Shown here: in pieces, positions 44,221 to 52,529 of the stretch
Position numbering within the stretch: position 1 is the first letter of the stretch
Layout of the letters: every line of letters begins with the position of its first letter
Source of the DNA: Gemmata sp051859125
GTDB taxonomy: Bacteria > Planctomycetota > Planctomycetia > Gemmatales > Gemmataceae
Assembly: GCF_051859125.1 (NCBI RefSeq)
Contig: NZ_JBHYGG010000212.1
Coordinates: 1-64,000 of the forward strand
DNA: 64,000 nt
Direction of reading: 5' to 3'
Notes under the pieces: generated by a model
What the model was told of the DNA's origin: nothing
Databases searched by the model: none
What the model saw: the letters and a program-made list of their open reading frames with translations, nothing else
Program-made: the position numbers and the translations under genes

Positions 44221-44925
44221 ATGTCGCCGAAGGTTCCGAAGATCGTGGCCACCGTGGCCCTGGGGTACGCGCTGGCGCTGCTGCCGGTGCTCAGCGCCGC
44301 CGACGAGACGAAACCCGCGTCGCCGACAGACGTTGGGGACCAGAAGCCGACCGACTGGTCGAAGTATTCTTACGTTGCGGAAGCCGTGGGCGAGATCGTG
44401 AAGGCCGACGGCAACCGGCTCGTCCTGCGCATCACGTGGTTCGAGACCGAGCAGCAGAAGAACCAGGGCGGTAACAACAACAACCGGAACCGGAACCGCC
44501 GCCCGAACCTGAGCGGCAAGAACAACAACCGGAACTACCGCAACCCCTACGCGAACAACATGAACCGGCCGCGGTTCGTGACCAAGGAAGAGCACCACGA
44601 CTACGACCTGGAGTTCGTGCCCGAGTCGCTCGTCCGCAACAAGCACGCCCCGATCAAGACCGACGAGAAGGGCGTGCGGGTGAACCTGAACCAGGCCGAG
44701 CTCAACGAGGCCCGCTCCCCGGCCGGCGCGCCGTGGTACGCGGCCACGCCCGCCGACCTCGTCCCCGGCGCGATCGTCCAGGTCATCCTCATCCGCGACC
44801 ACAAGATCCCGATCGACAAGGTCAAGGAGGACGACCTGCGGGTGAAGTACGCGATCATCCTCGGCCACGATAAGAACCCGCCAAAGGAAGACCCGCCGAA
44901 GGGGAAGGCCAAGACCAAGAAGTGA
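44221..44925 (+). CDS. hypothetical exported Asn/Arg-rich protein (234 aa)
   Basis: N-terminal signal peptide (VATVALGYALALLPVLSAAD). Residues 85-115 are a low-complexity Asn/Arg stretch (QGGNNNNRNRNRRPNLSGKN), likely disordered and nucleic-acid or polyanion binding. The rest alternates strands: DYDLEFVPESLVRNKHAPIK and VPGAIVQVILIRDHKIPIDK. Acts outside the cytoplasm. No family recognised. Follows the cupredoxin gene by 85 bp on the same strand and ends before a clear hairpin. Confidence 0.75.
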   Translation: MSPKVPKIVATVALGYALALLPVLSAADETKPASPTDVGDQKPTDWSKYSYVAEAVGEIVKADGNRLVLRITWFETEQQKNQGGNNNNRNRNRRPNLSGKNNNRNYRNPYANNMNRPRFVTKEEHHDYDLEFVPESLVRNKHAPIKTDEKGVRVNLNQAELNEARSPAGAPWYAATPADLVPGAIVQVILIRDHKIPIDKVKEDDLRVKYAIILGHDKNPPKEDPPKGKAKTKK

Positions 44926-44946
44926 CCACGCCCCGCCCGCACCGCA

Positions 44947-44976
44947 CCGCCCGCCCGACTCTCCCCGGGCGGGCGG
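44947..44976. terminator. 11-bp GC hairpin
   Basis: CCGCCCGCCCG (44947-44957) pairs with CGGGCGGGCGG (44966-44976), 22 bases after the stop of the 234-aa protein gene. No T-run. Confidence 0.6.
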
Positions 44977-45019
44977 CGCTCGTTCACACCCGCCCCCTCC
45001 CTCCCATCGAGGAACGCAC

Positions 45020-46417
45020 ATGACCCCGGTCCGGTGCCCCGCCCTGCTGATTGCCCTTCTCGCGCTCCCGACGACCGCCGCGGCCGCCGAACCGGTCGCC
45101 ACCGCCGCCGCCCTCGTCGCCGCGGTCCGCGACGGTGCCGAGGGCGCGACCATCGAGGTCGCCGCCGGCACGTTCGAGCTGGACGCGCCGCTGGAGCCGA
45201 AGACCGGCATGACGCTCAAGGGGGCGGGTATCGACAAGACGATCATCACCCACGCCGCAGGGTGGAAGCCGCCGACCAAGACGCTCCCGGACCCGGAGAT
45301 GACGACGAAGGGGATGGACACGAACGCCTACCTCATCCGGCTGAAGGACAAGGCGGCCGGCGTCACGATCTCCGACCTGACGCTCCGCGGCCCGCAACTC
45401 CACGGCGCGATCTTCGGGTGGGAGAACAAGGACCTGCACCTGCACCACCTCCGCATCAAGGAGACGCAGTGGACCGGCGTGCGGACGTTCGGGATGAAGG
45501 GCGCGAAGATCCACGACTGCGAGTTCGTCGACGCGGGCGGCCGGTGGGAGCGCGGCGCGCCGGGCGTGAAGGGCGGCATCACCGGCGGCGCGATCTTCGC
45601 CATCTGGATGGCCGACAGCGAGATCCACGACAACACGTTCACCCGCACCCGCCAGGCGAAGGAGCACGAGTTCTACGGCGTGAAGGTCCGCCAGGGGAAG
45701 CGGTGCCGGGTCCACCACAACACGATCGAGGTGAACTTCTCGATCGAGTTCCCGTTCGAGAACGACGAGGACGTGGAGATCGACCACAACGTCTGCACCG
45801 GCACCGTCTCGATCCCCAAGCACGCCGGCGGGCCGGTGCCCAAGAGCGGCCGCACGTTCCACCTCCACCACAACTGGTTCAAGGACAGCTACGCGATCGA
45901 GTTCGTCCGCAACGGGGTCGAGATCGACCACAACCTGTTCGACTTCGACCCGGCGAAGGACCACGGGAACCTGGTCTCCGGGTTCGGCAGCGCCGCCGCG
46001 AAGGGGCCGGCGAGCTTCCACAACAACCTCGTGAGCAACCCCGGCCGCGGCGTGATCTGGGTCAACGAGGTGTTCGACAACCTGGTGGTCCGCAACAACC
46101 ATGTCGTCGCTCGCACCACCGCGACGCCCCGCAAGGAGGGGCTGTTCGGGTTCAACCCGAAGTGCGACTTCAAGACCATCACCATCCGGGACAACGTGAT
46201 CGAGTGCGTCGGCACCCCGCGGCCCCTGCTGCGGGCGAAGGAGAGCTACGGGGCGGTCGTCGAGAACAACGCCCTGACCAACGTGGCCGACGCCGACAAG
46301 TTCGAGAACAAGAAGACCGACAAGCCGGCCGGGCTCGAAGCGCCGCTCAAGTTCGAGTGCGGCGCACGGGGCGAGTTCACGGTGGACGGGTGGAAGGCCG
46401 GGCCGACCGCGAAGTGA
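45020..46417 (+). CDS. secreted right-handed beta-helix protein
   Basis: 465 aa with signal peptide LLIALLALPTTAAAAE. The start EGATIEVAAGTFELDAPLEP then MTLKGAGIDKTIITHAAGW is the N-cap of DUF1565/PbH1-type parallel beta-helices. Repeated turns contain the pectate-lyase-like ladder (VTISDLTLRG, LHLHHLRIKETQWTGVRT, IHDCEFVD, EIHDNTFTRTR, VHHNTIEV, EIDHNVCTG, HLHHNWFKDSY, SFHNNLVSNPGRG, VRNNHVVA, IRDNVIECVG). It resembles polysaccharide lyases and glycosidases; a catalytic set is not certain. Outside-cell carbohydrate processing is likely. It converges with pyrF. Confidence 0.87.
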   Translation: MTPVRCPALLIALLALPTTAAAAEPVATAAALVAAVRDGAEGATIEVAAGTFELDAPLEPKTGMTLKGAGIDKTIITHAAGWKPPTKTLPDPEMTTKGMDTNAYLIRLKDKAAGVTISDLTLRGPQLHGAIFGWENKDLHLHHLRIKETQWTGVRTFGMKGAKIHDCEFVDAGGRWERGAPGVKGGITGGAIFAIWMADSEIHDNTFTRTRQAKEHEFYGVKVRQGKRCRVHHNTIEVNFSIEFPFENDEDVEIDHNVCTGTVSIPKHAGGPVPKSGRTFHLHHNWFKDSYAIEFVRNGVEIDHNLFDFDPAKDHGNLVSGFGSAAAKGPASFHNNLVSNPGRGVIWVNEVFDNLVVRNNHVVARTTATPRKEGLFGFNPKCDFKTITIRDNVIECVGTPRPLLRAKESYGAVVENNALTNVADADKFENKKTDKPAGLEAPLKFECGARGEFTVDGWKAGPTAK

Positions 46418-46429
46418 GCGGAGCCGCGG

Positions 46430-47347
46430 TCACCCCCGCAACTCGGCCTGCGCCTTCTGTGCCGCGGCGACCACCTTCGCCTCCCAGTCGGGGTCGTCGG
46501 GGTGGAACGGGAACGTGACGCCCCGCGAGCTGTTGACCACCGCCCCGAGCCCGTCGGCCCGGTACGCGGCGCGTACGTCGGCGGCGGTCCCGCCCTGCGC
46601 GCCGTAGCCCGGCACGAGCAGCCACACGTCCGGCATCGCGGCCCGCAGTTCGACCAGTTCCCGCGGGTGCGTCGCGCCGACCACGGCCCCGACGTCGCCC
46701 AGGCCGCACTCCCCAATCGTTGGGGCATTCCACTCGGCGACCGCGGCCGCGACGTGCCGGTACAGCGGCTTCCCGTCGCACACCAGGTCCTGGAAGAGCC
46801 CGGCACCGGGGTTACTCGTCCGCACCAGCACGAACGTGCCGCGGTCGGCGGCGCGCGCCGCGGTCAGGAACGGCTCGACGGCGTCGCGGCCGAGGTACGG
46901 GTTGATCGTCAGCGAGTCCGCGTCCCAGACGGGGTGCGTGTGGCCGTCGATCTTGCACCCGGCGAACGCGGCGTCGGCGTAGGCGGTCGCGGTGCTGGCG
47001 ATGTCGCCGCGCTTCGCGTCGAGGATGGTGACGAGGCCGAGTTCCCGCGCGTCGGCGAGCGCCCCCTGGAGCGCGGCCGTCCCCGCCGGGCCGAGCAGCT
47101 CGAAGAACGCCGCCTGCGGCTTCACCACCCCGCAGTACGGCTCGACGAGTTCGAGCACGCGGGTGACGAAGCTCCCGGTGATCGCCGCGGCCCGGAGCGG
47201 GTGCTCCAGATCGGCCATTTCGGGGACGTCGTCGAGGTGGCCGCCGGTGCGGTACGCGGCGGGCAGCGACTCCCACCGCGGGTCGATGCCGACGCACAGC
47301 GGCCCCTTGCGGCGAACGGCTTCGGCGAGGCGGTCGGAAAACGTCAT
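46430..47347 (-). CDS. pyrF: orotidine 5'-phosphate decarboxylase
   Basis: 305 aa; final step of UMP synthesis (OMP to UMP). The ATG at 47347 gives MTFSDRLAEAVRRKGPLCVG and the phosphate-binding start IDPRW. The catalytic Lys-Asp array is in VTILDAKRGDIASTATAYAD; GHTHPVWDADSLTINPYLGR and VLVRTSNPGAGLFQDL follow, then VVGATHPRELVELR and the phosphate loop LLVPGYGAQGGTAADVRAAY. Length and the DAKRGDI motif match the longer type 2 group. It overlaps no other gene; 14 bp separate it from XisI on the same strand. Confidence 0.95.
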   Translation of the reverse strand: MTFSDRLAEAVRRKGPLCVGIDPRWESLPAAYRTGGHLDDVPEMADLEHPLRAAAITGSFVTRVLELVEPYCGVVKPQAAFFELLGPAGTAALQGALADARELGLVTILDAKRGDIASTATAYADAAFAGCKIDGHTHPVWDADSLTINPYLGRDAVEPFLTAARAADRGTFVLVRTSNPGAGLFQDLVCDGKPLYRHVAAAVAEWNAPTIGECGLGDVGAVVGATHPRELVELRAAMPDVWLLVPGYGAQGGTAADVRAAYRADGLGAVVNSSRGVTFPFHPDDPDWEAKVVAAAQKAQAELRG

Positions 47348-47361
47348 GCGCAACAGCTCCT

Positions 47362-47700
47362 TTACCCGACGCCGTAGCCCGTGAACGGGCGCAGGTCCGC
47401 GGGCCTCTCGGCCAGAACGATGTCGTCCTTGGGGATGCCGGCCCGCACCAACTCTTCGGCGATCGGCCGGTCCGTGCCGTCGTACTGGATCCACACCTTG
47501 CCGTCGATGATGTCGAGGTGGAACGGTACCCCGTGAACGCGGCGGTGCCCGTCCCACCCGCTGTAGACGAGTTCGAAGTGGTCGAGCGCCGGGTCGAACA
47601 CCACCTCGTACCGGACCTGACGGTCCGGCCGGGCCAGCCAGTCGGCGTACCCCTGCAACTCCTTCCGGATGATGTCCCGGTAAAGGGCTACTTTATCCAT
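47362..47700 (-). CDS. xisI: XisI-like protein
   Basis: 112 aa. MDKVALYRDIIRKELQGYAD, then VFDPALDHFELVYSGWDGHR and RVHGVPFHLDIIDGKVWIQY and a tail ELVRAGIPKDDIVLAERP match the XisI family in order and length. XisI and XisH were named for heterocyst fdxN-element excision in cyanobacteria, where they control a serine recombinase; outside cyanobacteria the role is unknown. The start overlaps the end of the XisH reading by 13 bases (47688-47700), so the two are translationally linked. Confidence 0.9.
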   Translation of the reverse strand: MDKVALYRDIIRKELQGYADWLARPDRQVRYEVVFDPALDHFELVYSGWDGHRRVHGVPFHLDIIDGKVWIQYDGTDRPIAEELVRAGIPKDDIVLAERPADLRPFTGYGVG

Positions 47701-48118
47701 CGCGTGACCCGCCGCGTGAGGGGGTTGAAAATGAGGGTGCGGATGCCCGCGCCCTTCAGCATCTTCGTGCCCAGTTCCTCGGACAGGATGCCATCATACA
47801 CGGCCTCCGTGATCGCCAGGAAGAGAACCCGGTCGGGCTGCTGGTCGGCGAGGATGAGGCGGTACATGGTGAACTGTCCCATCGCGTGCTGGAGGTCGGC
47901 AACGGGGACGGGCCGGAGAAGCTCTGCACTTCGACCGCGATCCGCTCCCCGTCCCGTTCCGCGGCGAGGGGCAACCGCTCGGCCCCGAGATCGACGTGCA
48001 GGTCGCGCTCCCCGACCTTGAACGTGAGCGGATCGTGGGTGATCGTCCACCCGTCAGCCCTCACGGCATCGACAACCGCGTCGTGATAGGCGTTCTTCGC
48101 GGGCACGGGTCCCCTCAT
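47688..48118 (-). pseudogene. xisH: XisH-like protein, single frameshift
   Basis: The ATG at 48118 has GGAGGT four bases upstream. Up to residue 65 the frame matches XisH (AKNAYHDAVVDAVRADGWTI, THDPLTFKVGERDLHVDLGA, IAVEVQSFSG). In CCGTCCCCGTTG near 47915 one base is missing; the continuation VADLQHAMGQFTMYRLILAD, RVLFLAITEAVYDGILSEEL and TLIFNPLTRRVTRWIK-stop is in another frame and ends at 47688. XisH has a PD-(D/E)XK nuclease-like fold; the Asp/Glu residues survive. A single-base sequencing error is possible because the site is a run of C. Confidence 0.8.
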
Positions 48119-48156
48119 CGACACCTCCGCGGACCGTCGGGCACCCGAACTGTAAC

Positions 48157-48187
48157 GAAAAAACCGGGAGCCCGTAAGCTCCCGGTT
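48157..48187 (-). terminator. rho-independent terminator of fusA
   Basis: On the minus strand AACCGGGAGC, loop TTACGG, GCTCCCGGTT, then six T (complement of A at 48158-48163). It lies 30 bases after the fusA stop. Confidence 0.93.
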
Positions 48188-48216
48188 CGTGGGTTGTCGC
48201 GGTCCCGCGTGGGCGG

Positions 48217-50376
48217 TCACTTCTTCGCGTCGGGCTTCGGCAGGTCGGCGAGTTCGACGGGCACGCGCTCGTAGTGGCTGAAGTCCATCGAGAAGCTCGC
48301 CTGCCCCTTCGTCGCGCTGCGGAGGTCGTTGGTGTACCCGAACAGGTTCGCCAGCGGCACCTTCGCCGTCACCATCGCGACGCCCTTCTCCTCGCTCGTC
48401 TCCTCGATCACCCCGCGCTTGCTGCTGATGTTCCCGGAGATCTGGCCCTGGTACTCCTTCGGCGAGATCACCACGATCTTCATGACCGGCTCGCGGAGTT
48501 CGATCCCGCCGCGTTCCTGGGCCTCCCGGAACGCCTCCCGGGCACACAGGTAGAACGCGTCTTGCGACGAGTCCACGTCGTGCATCTTCCCGAAGTGCAA
48601 CAGGAACTCCAGGTCCACGAACGGGAACGGGTACTTGTACCCCTTCTTCGCTTCCTCCCGGAGCCCTTCCTCCACGCTCGGAATGTACTCCTTCGAGATC
48701 GACCCCTGGGTGATGCCGTTCACGAAGTAGACGTTGTTCGGGTCCGGCTTCACCTTCGGGTCGCCCAGCTCCTCGATCTCCTTCACCTTCTCCTGGATTT
48801 CCTCCGGAGTCAGCGGCTTGTACTTGACCGAGATCACGGCGAACTTGCCGCGCCCGCCGGTCTGCTTCGAGAACTTGTACTCGAAATCGACCTCCCGGGC
48901 GAGGCACTGGCGGTACGCGACCCGCGGCTTGCCCAACACGATCGACTTCACGTCGTCCTGCGACACGCCGACGGCGCGCTTGAGCTTCTCGACGCTGATC
49001 TCCAGGTGCAACTCGCCCATCCCGGAGAGGATGGTGTCCTTGGTCTCGTCGTCGGTGTGCGTCTTCAGCGTGGGGTCGTCCCGGACGAGGCGGTTGAGCG
49101 CCTCGCCGACCTTGCCGCTGTCCAGCGTCTTGCTGAACGAGAGCGCCTGGGCGACGACCGGCTTCGGGAACTGGATCGCCTCGAGCGCGACCGGCCGGTC
49201 GGGGTCGGACAGGGTGTTGCCCGTGTACGTGTCCGAAAGGCCCATCGCCGCGACGATGTCGCCGGGGCCGGCCTTCTCCAGCGAGATCCGCTTGTCGCCC
49301 ATCATGCGGTAGAACCGCGCGATGCGTTCCTTCTTGCCGTTGGTCGTGTTCGTGTACGTCTCGCCGGGCTTCATTTCGCCCGAGTAGACGCGGATGTACA
49401 CGAGGTCGCCGTTGACCTCGGCGACCGTCTTGAACGCCAGCGCGCTCATCGGCTCGGCCGCGTCCGGCTTCCGCAGGAGGGCCTCCTTCGTCTTCGGGTG
49501 CAGCCCGTCGACCGGCGGCCGGTCCAGCGGGCTCGGCATGCAGTCCACCACGAGGTCGAGCAGTTGCTGGACGCCGTGGAAGTGCTTGCTGCTGCCGCAG
49601 TGCACCGGGGTGAAGATGTTCCCGAGCGTCCCCGTGCGGAGCGCCTGCCGGATCAGGTTGTGGGGCACGTCCTTGCCCTCGAGGATCAGTTCCGTGATCT
49701 CGTCGGACGCGGCCGAGACGCCGTCGAGCATCTGCTCGCGCCGCTTCTGGGCCTCCGCGAGGTACTTCTCCGGCACGTCGGTCGTGAAGAACTTGCGGTT
49801 CGTCTTGTCGGTCAGGTCGCGGGTGATCAGCTTCATCTCGATCAGGTCGATGACGCCCTCGAGGGCCGAGTCCTGGCCGGCCGGGATCGTCACCACGACC
49901 GGGTTGGCCCCGAGCTTGGTCTTCATCTGCTCGACGCAGCCCCAGAAGTCCGCGCCCATGCGGTCGAGCTTGTTCACGTAGGCGATGCGGGGCACCTTGT
50001 ACTTGTTGGCCTGCCGCCACACCGTGCCGGACTGCACCTCGACGCCGCCCTTGGCGCAGAACACGCCGACCGCGCCGTCGAGGACGCGCAGGGACCGCTC
50101 GACTTCGGCCGTGAAGTCCACGTGCCCGGGGGTGTCGATGATGTTGATGGCGATGGGGTCGCCGGCCCGGTCGGCCCAGTCGATGGACACGGCCGCCGAG
50201 TTGATCGTGATCCCCTTCTGCCGCTCCAGCGGGTCGAAGTCGGTCGTGGTGTCCCCGTCGTCGACGTCGCCGACCTTGTGCTTGGTGCCGCTGTAGTACA
50301 GGATCCGCTCCGTCGTGGTGGTCTTACCCGCATCGACGTGCGCCATGATCCCGATGTTGCGTACTTTGTCGAGCAT
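48217..50376 (-). CDS. fusA: elongation factor G
   Basis: 719 aa; GTPase that drives ribosomal translocation. G1 is AHVDAGKTT (12-20), G3 DTPGH (81-85), G4 NKLD (135-138). The order of G, domain II, III, IV and V segments follows standard EF-G; the tip of domain IV shows RYRQCLAREVDFEYKFSKQT and GRGKFAVISVKYKPLTPEEI. The tail ends in a Lys-rich segment. Upstream at 50427-50461 a 14-bp hairpin with one mismatch could structure the leader, and the minus strand shows TATAGT at 50516-50511. A single-gene unit, unlike the str operon context of many bacteria. Confidence 0.96.
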   Translation of the reverse strand: MLDKVRNIGIMAHVDAGKTTTTERILYYSGTKHKVGDVDDGDTTTDFDPLERQKGITINSAAVSIDWADRAGDPIAINIIDTPGHVDFTAEVERSLRVLDGAVGVFCAKGGVEVQSGTVWRQANKYKVPRIAYVNKLDRMGADFWGCVEQMKTKLGANPVVVTIPAGQDSALEGVIDLIEMKLITRDLTDKTNRKFFTTDVPEKYLAEAQKRREQMLDGVSAASDEITELILEGKDVPHNLIRQALRTGTLGNIFTPVHCGSSKHFHGVQQLLDLVVDCMPSPLDRPPVDGLHPKTKEALLRKPDAAEPMSALAFKTVAEVNGDLVYIRVYSGEMKPGETYTNTTNGKKERIARFYRMMGDKRISLEKAGPGDIVAAMGLSDTYTGNTLSDPDRPVALEAIQFPKPVVAQALSFSKTLDSGKVGEALNRLVRDDPTLKTHTDDETKDTILSGMGELHLEISVEKLKRAVGVSQDDVKSIVLGKPRVAYRQCLAREVDFEYKFSKQTGGRGKFAVISVKYKPLTPEEIQEKVKEIEELGDPKVKPDPNNVYFVNGITQGSISKEYIPSVEEGLREEAKKGYKYPFPFVDLEFLLHFGKMHDVDSSQDAFYLCAREAFREAQERGGIELREPVMKIVVISPKEYQGQISGNISSKRGVIEETSEEKGVAMVTAKVPLANLFGYTNDLRSATKGQASFSMDFSHYERVPVELADLPKPDAKK

Positions 50377-50426
50377 CGTCTTCGGCCGGGGTTGTGACCG
50401 GCTCCTTCCGAGGTGAGAACGGGAAC

Positions 50427-50461
50427 GGCACCACCGCCCTCAACGGAAGGGCGGCGGTGCC
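50427..50461 (-). promoter_or_regulatory. fusA leader hairpin
   Basis: GGCACCACCGCCCT (50427-50440) pairs with 50448-50461 with one mismatch; loop CAACGGA. In the fusA leader it would fold about 50 bases before the start codon. Confidence 0.4.
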
Positions 50462-50716
50462 AATTTAGACACGCCGAACGGACAAAGGGTTCAGCGGTGA
50501 GCGGGCCAATACTATATCGTATCGCAGAGGGACGGGCCGTCCAGCCCACCGGCACGAAGGGTGTGTGAAGGAGCCGGAAACGCGGCGAGCGGGGGACTCA
50601 GGGGCCCCCCCCGCCCCCCCCACCCGACCCCGCACCGGGGGCGGCTAACCAATGCGAAAAGCGGGGCCAGCCCGCCGCCCCTACGGGCCGTGGGGGGTTG
50701 TGAGGGCGCCGCACCC

Positions 50717-50729
50717 GGGGGGGGGGGGG
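50717..50729. repeat. poly-G tract (13 G)
   Basis: Thirteen consecutive G bases followed by T and several C-runs of 5-7. Such tracts are prone to slippage and to G-quadruplex or hairpin formation. Confidence 0.85.
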
Positions 50730-50766
50730 TCCCCCGCCCCCCCGCCCCCCGCGACCACGATCCCCG

Positions 50767-52338
50767 TCACTGGTCGCGGATCTCCATGTCGAACTGCTGG
50801 GCCAGCGAGCGGACGATCGGGGCGTTCGGCTTCCGCGGCTGCTGGTAGCCCCACATCGTCTGGAGCAACTCGAACCCCATCAGCCCGCCGACGACCGTGA
50901 GGGTGAACGCCGGGAGCAGGAACAGCAGCGGCCAGATGCCCCACGGCACGGGGCGGTACACGCCCGCCGCCGCGCCGGCGACCGCCAGCTCCTCTTCCTC
51001 GTCGTCGTCGGCCCCGGTGTCCTTGACGCCCCGCAGCGCGCCGGCCGCGGACTCCTCTTCCACCTCGAGGTCCACGTCCACGTCGGCCAGGTCCACGTCG
51101 CCGTCGTCGAGAAGCCGGGCGGCCGACGACCGGCCCTTCGGCCGGGGCGCCTCCTCGTCGTCCTCGAGGAGCACGACCTCGCTCGACTCGGCCTCGCCGT
51201 CCTCGCCGCCCTCTTCGAGGATCTCCTCGATGTCGGTCGTGTCGGACACGACCTCGGACCCGGACGGGTCCATCGGGGGGATCTCGAAGTCGGTCTCGAA
51301 GATGTCGCCCTTGCTGACCTCGGCCGAGCTGTCGCCCAGGGCCGCGTGCTCCAGGCTCCCCGAGCCCGGCTCGTCGAGGGTCAACTCGAACTCGCTGTCC
51401 GAGTCGGTGACCAGCTTCTTCTTGCTCTTGGACGACCCGCCCAGGCGGGTGGACGAGACGTTGGCCCCGGCGTCGAGGGTGAGTTCGAAGTCCACGTCCT
51501 GGTCGCCGCCCCCGGCGTTGGGCAGCGGGGGGAGCGACCCGCTCTTCGGCCCCTTGGCCCCGCTCTTGGCCCCGCTCTTGGGGTCCTTGCGGCCCTCCAG
51601 CGACCGGCCCGTGTCGTTCGGCTTGCGGGACAGGATGCCGCTCTCGCCGCCGCGGCCCACGCGGCTGCCGCCGGGGGTGTCCTTGGGCATCTCGCCCAGG
51701 TCGAGCGCGTCGTCGTCGCCGTCGCCGCCGAGTTTCAGCTCGAAGTCGTCGCCGCCGTCGAGGCTCAGCTCGAACTCGCTGTCGTCGCCGCCGCCGGCCC
51801 TGGGGGGCTTGCCGCCCCCGAGGTTCTTGCCGCTCTTCTCGGACGACGTCAGCTTGGTCGAGGACCGCGGGGCGGACAGCTTGGTCGAGCTGCCGCCGGG
51901 CTTCACGACCCCACTGGCCGGGCCGCTGAAGTCGATCGCGATCTCCTCGGCGGGCGGGAGGTCGCTGCGGCGGAACTTGCTGGTCTTCGGCCCGGACGAC
52001 CCGGACTTGGAGTCGTCGTTGGACAGGGAGAAGATGTCGTCGTCGTCGTTGGAGAGCTTGAGCGGCTCCTCGGGCTTGACCTTCGGCGTCCCGCGGGCCG
52101 GGGTCGCCGGGCCGGACGAGACGACCGGCATGTTCTTGCCCGGGTCGCTGCCGGCCCCGAGTTCGCGGGCCAGTTCCTGGACCGCGGTGTCCTTGAACCG
52201 GAACGACGTGCCGTCGCGGATCTTGCCCCGGTCGAGGGTCTTGAACAGCGGGTCGGTCTTGAGGCGCTTCTTGAAGTCTTCCGGGGAAATGCCGAGGAGC
52301 GATGCGGCTTCTTCGAGCGTCAGGTGAGTCGCGGCCAT
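50767..52338 (-). CDS. HTH / acidic low-complexity / membrane protein (523 aa)
   Basis: The N-terminus MAATHLTLEEAASLLGISPE then DFKKRLKTDPLFKTLDRGKI is a MerR/excisionase-type helix-turn-helix (residues 4-55). Residues 90-440 are disordered and very rich in Asp, Ser, Gly and Glu with repeated FELSLDGGDDFELKLGGD, DVDFELTLDAG, SEFELTLDEPG units. The C-terminus has two membrane helices (VPWGIWPLLFLLPAFTLTVV and GLMGFELLQTMWGY) and ends in a short helix. A membrane-tethered DNA-binding protein or scaffold is plausible. Planctomycete-specific; function unknown. The reading of the other strand is an artefact of composition. Confidence 0.85.
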   Translation of the reverse strand: MAATHLTLEEAASLLGISPEDFKKRLKTDPLFKTLDRGKIRDGTSFRFKDTAVQELARELGAGSDPGKNMPVVSSGPATPARGTPKVKPEEPLKLSNDDDDIFSLSNDDSKSGSSGPKTSKFRRSDLPPAEEIAIDFSGPASGVVKPGGSSTKLSAPRSSTKLTSSEKSGKNLGGGKPPRAGGGDDSEFELSLDGGDDFELKLGGDGDDDALDLGEMPKDTPGGSRVGRGGESGILSRKPNDTGRSLEGRKDPKSGAKSGAKGPKSGSLPPLPNAGGGDQDVDFELTLDAGANVSSTRLGGSSKSKKKLVTDSDSEFELTLDEPGSGSLEHAALGDSSAEVSKGDIFETDFEIPPMDPSGSEVVSDTTDIEEILEEGGEDGEAESSEVVLLEDDEEAPRPKGRSSAARLLDDGDVDLADVDVDLEVEEESAAGALRGVKDTGADDDEEEELAVAGAAAGVYRPVPWGIWPLLFLLPAFTLTVVGGLMGFELLQTMWGYQQPRKPNAPIVRSLAQQFDMEIRDQ

Positions 52339-52529
52339 GTCGGCAACCCCGCAGGAGGTTGATGGGTGCGAGAAGGGCTACTCTCGCGAATATACCCGTA
52401 ATTGTAAACCGTGCGGCAGTGCGCACAAGTGGGGAAACGCACCCGGGATGGGTAATCGGGTGCGTCTGTGCGGCCCGTGCGGGTGGCGCCGTGTGCCCGG
52501 CGGGGCGTGCCGCCCGCACGGGCGGCGGA

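Larger units (their letters stand above)
50377..50766. other. intergenic region, divergent promoters and poly-G tract
   Basis: Contains the fusA leader hairpin (50427-50461), a possible fusA -10 (TATAGT, minus strand, 50511-50516) and a run of 13 G followed by C-runs at 50717-50750. No gene seen. Confidence 0.6.
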
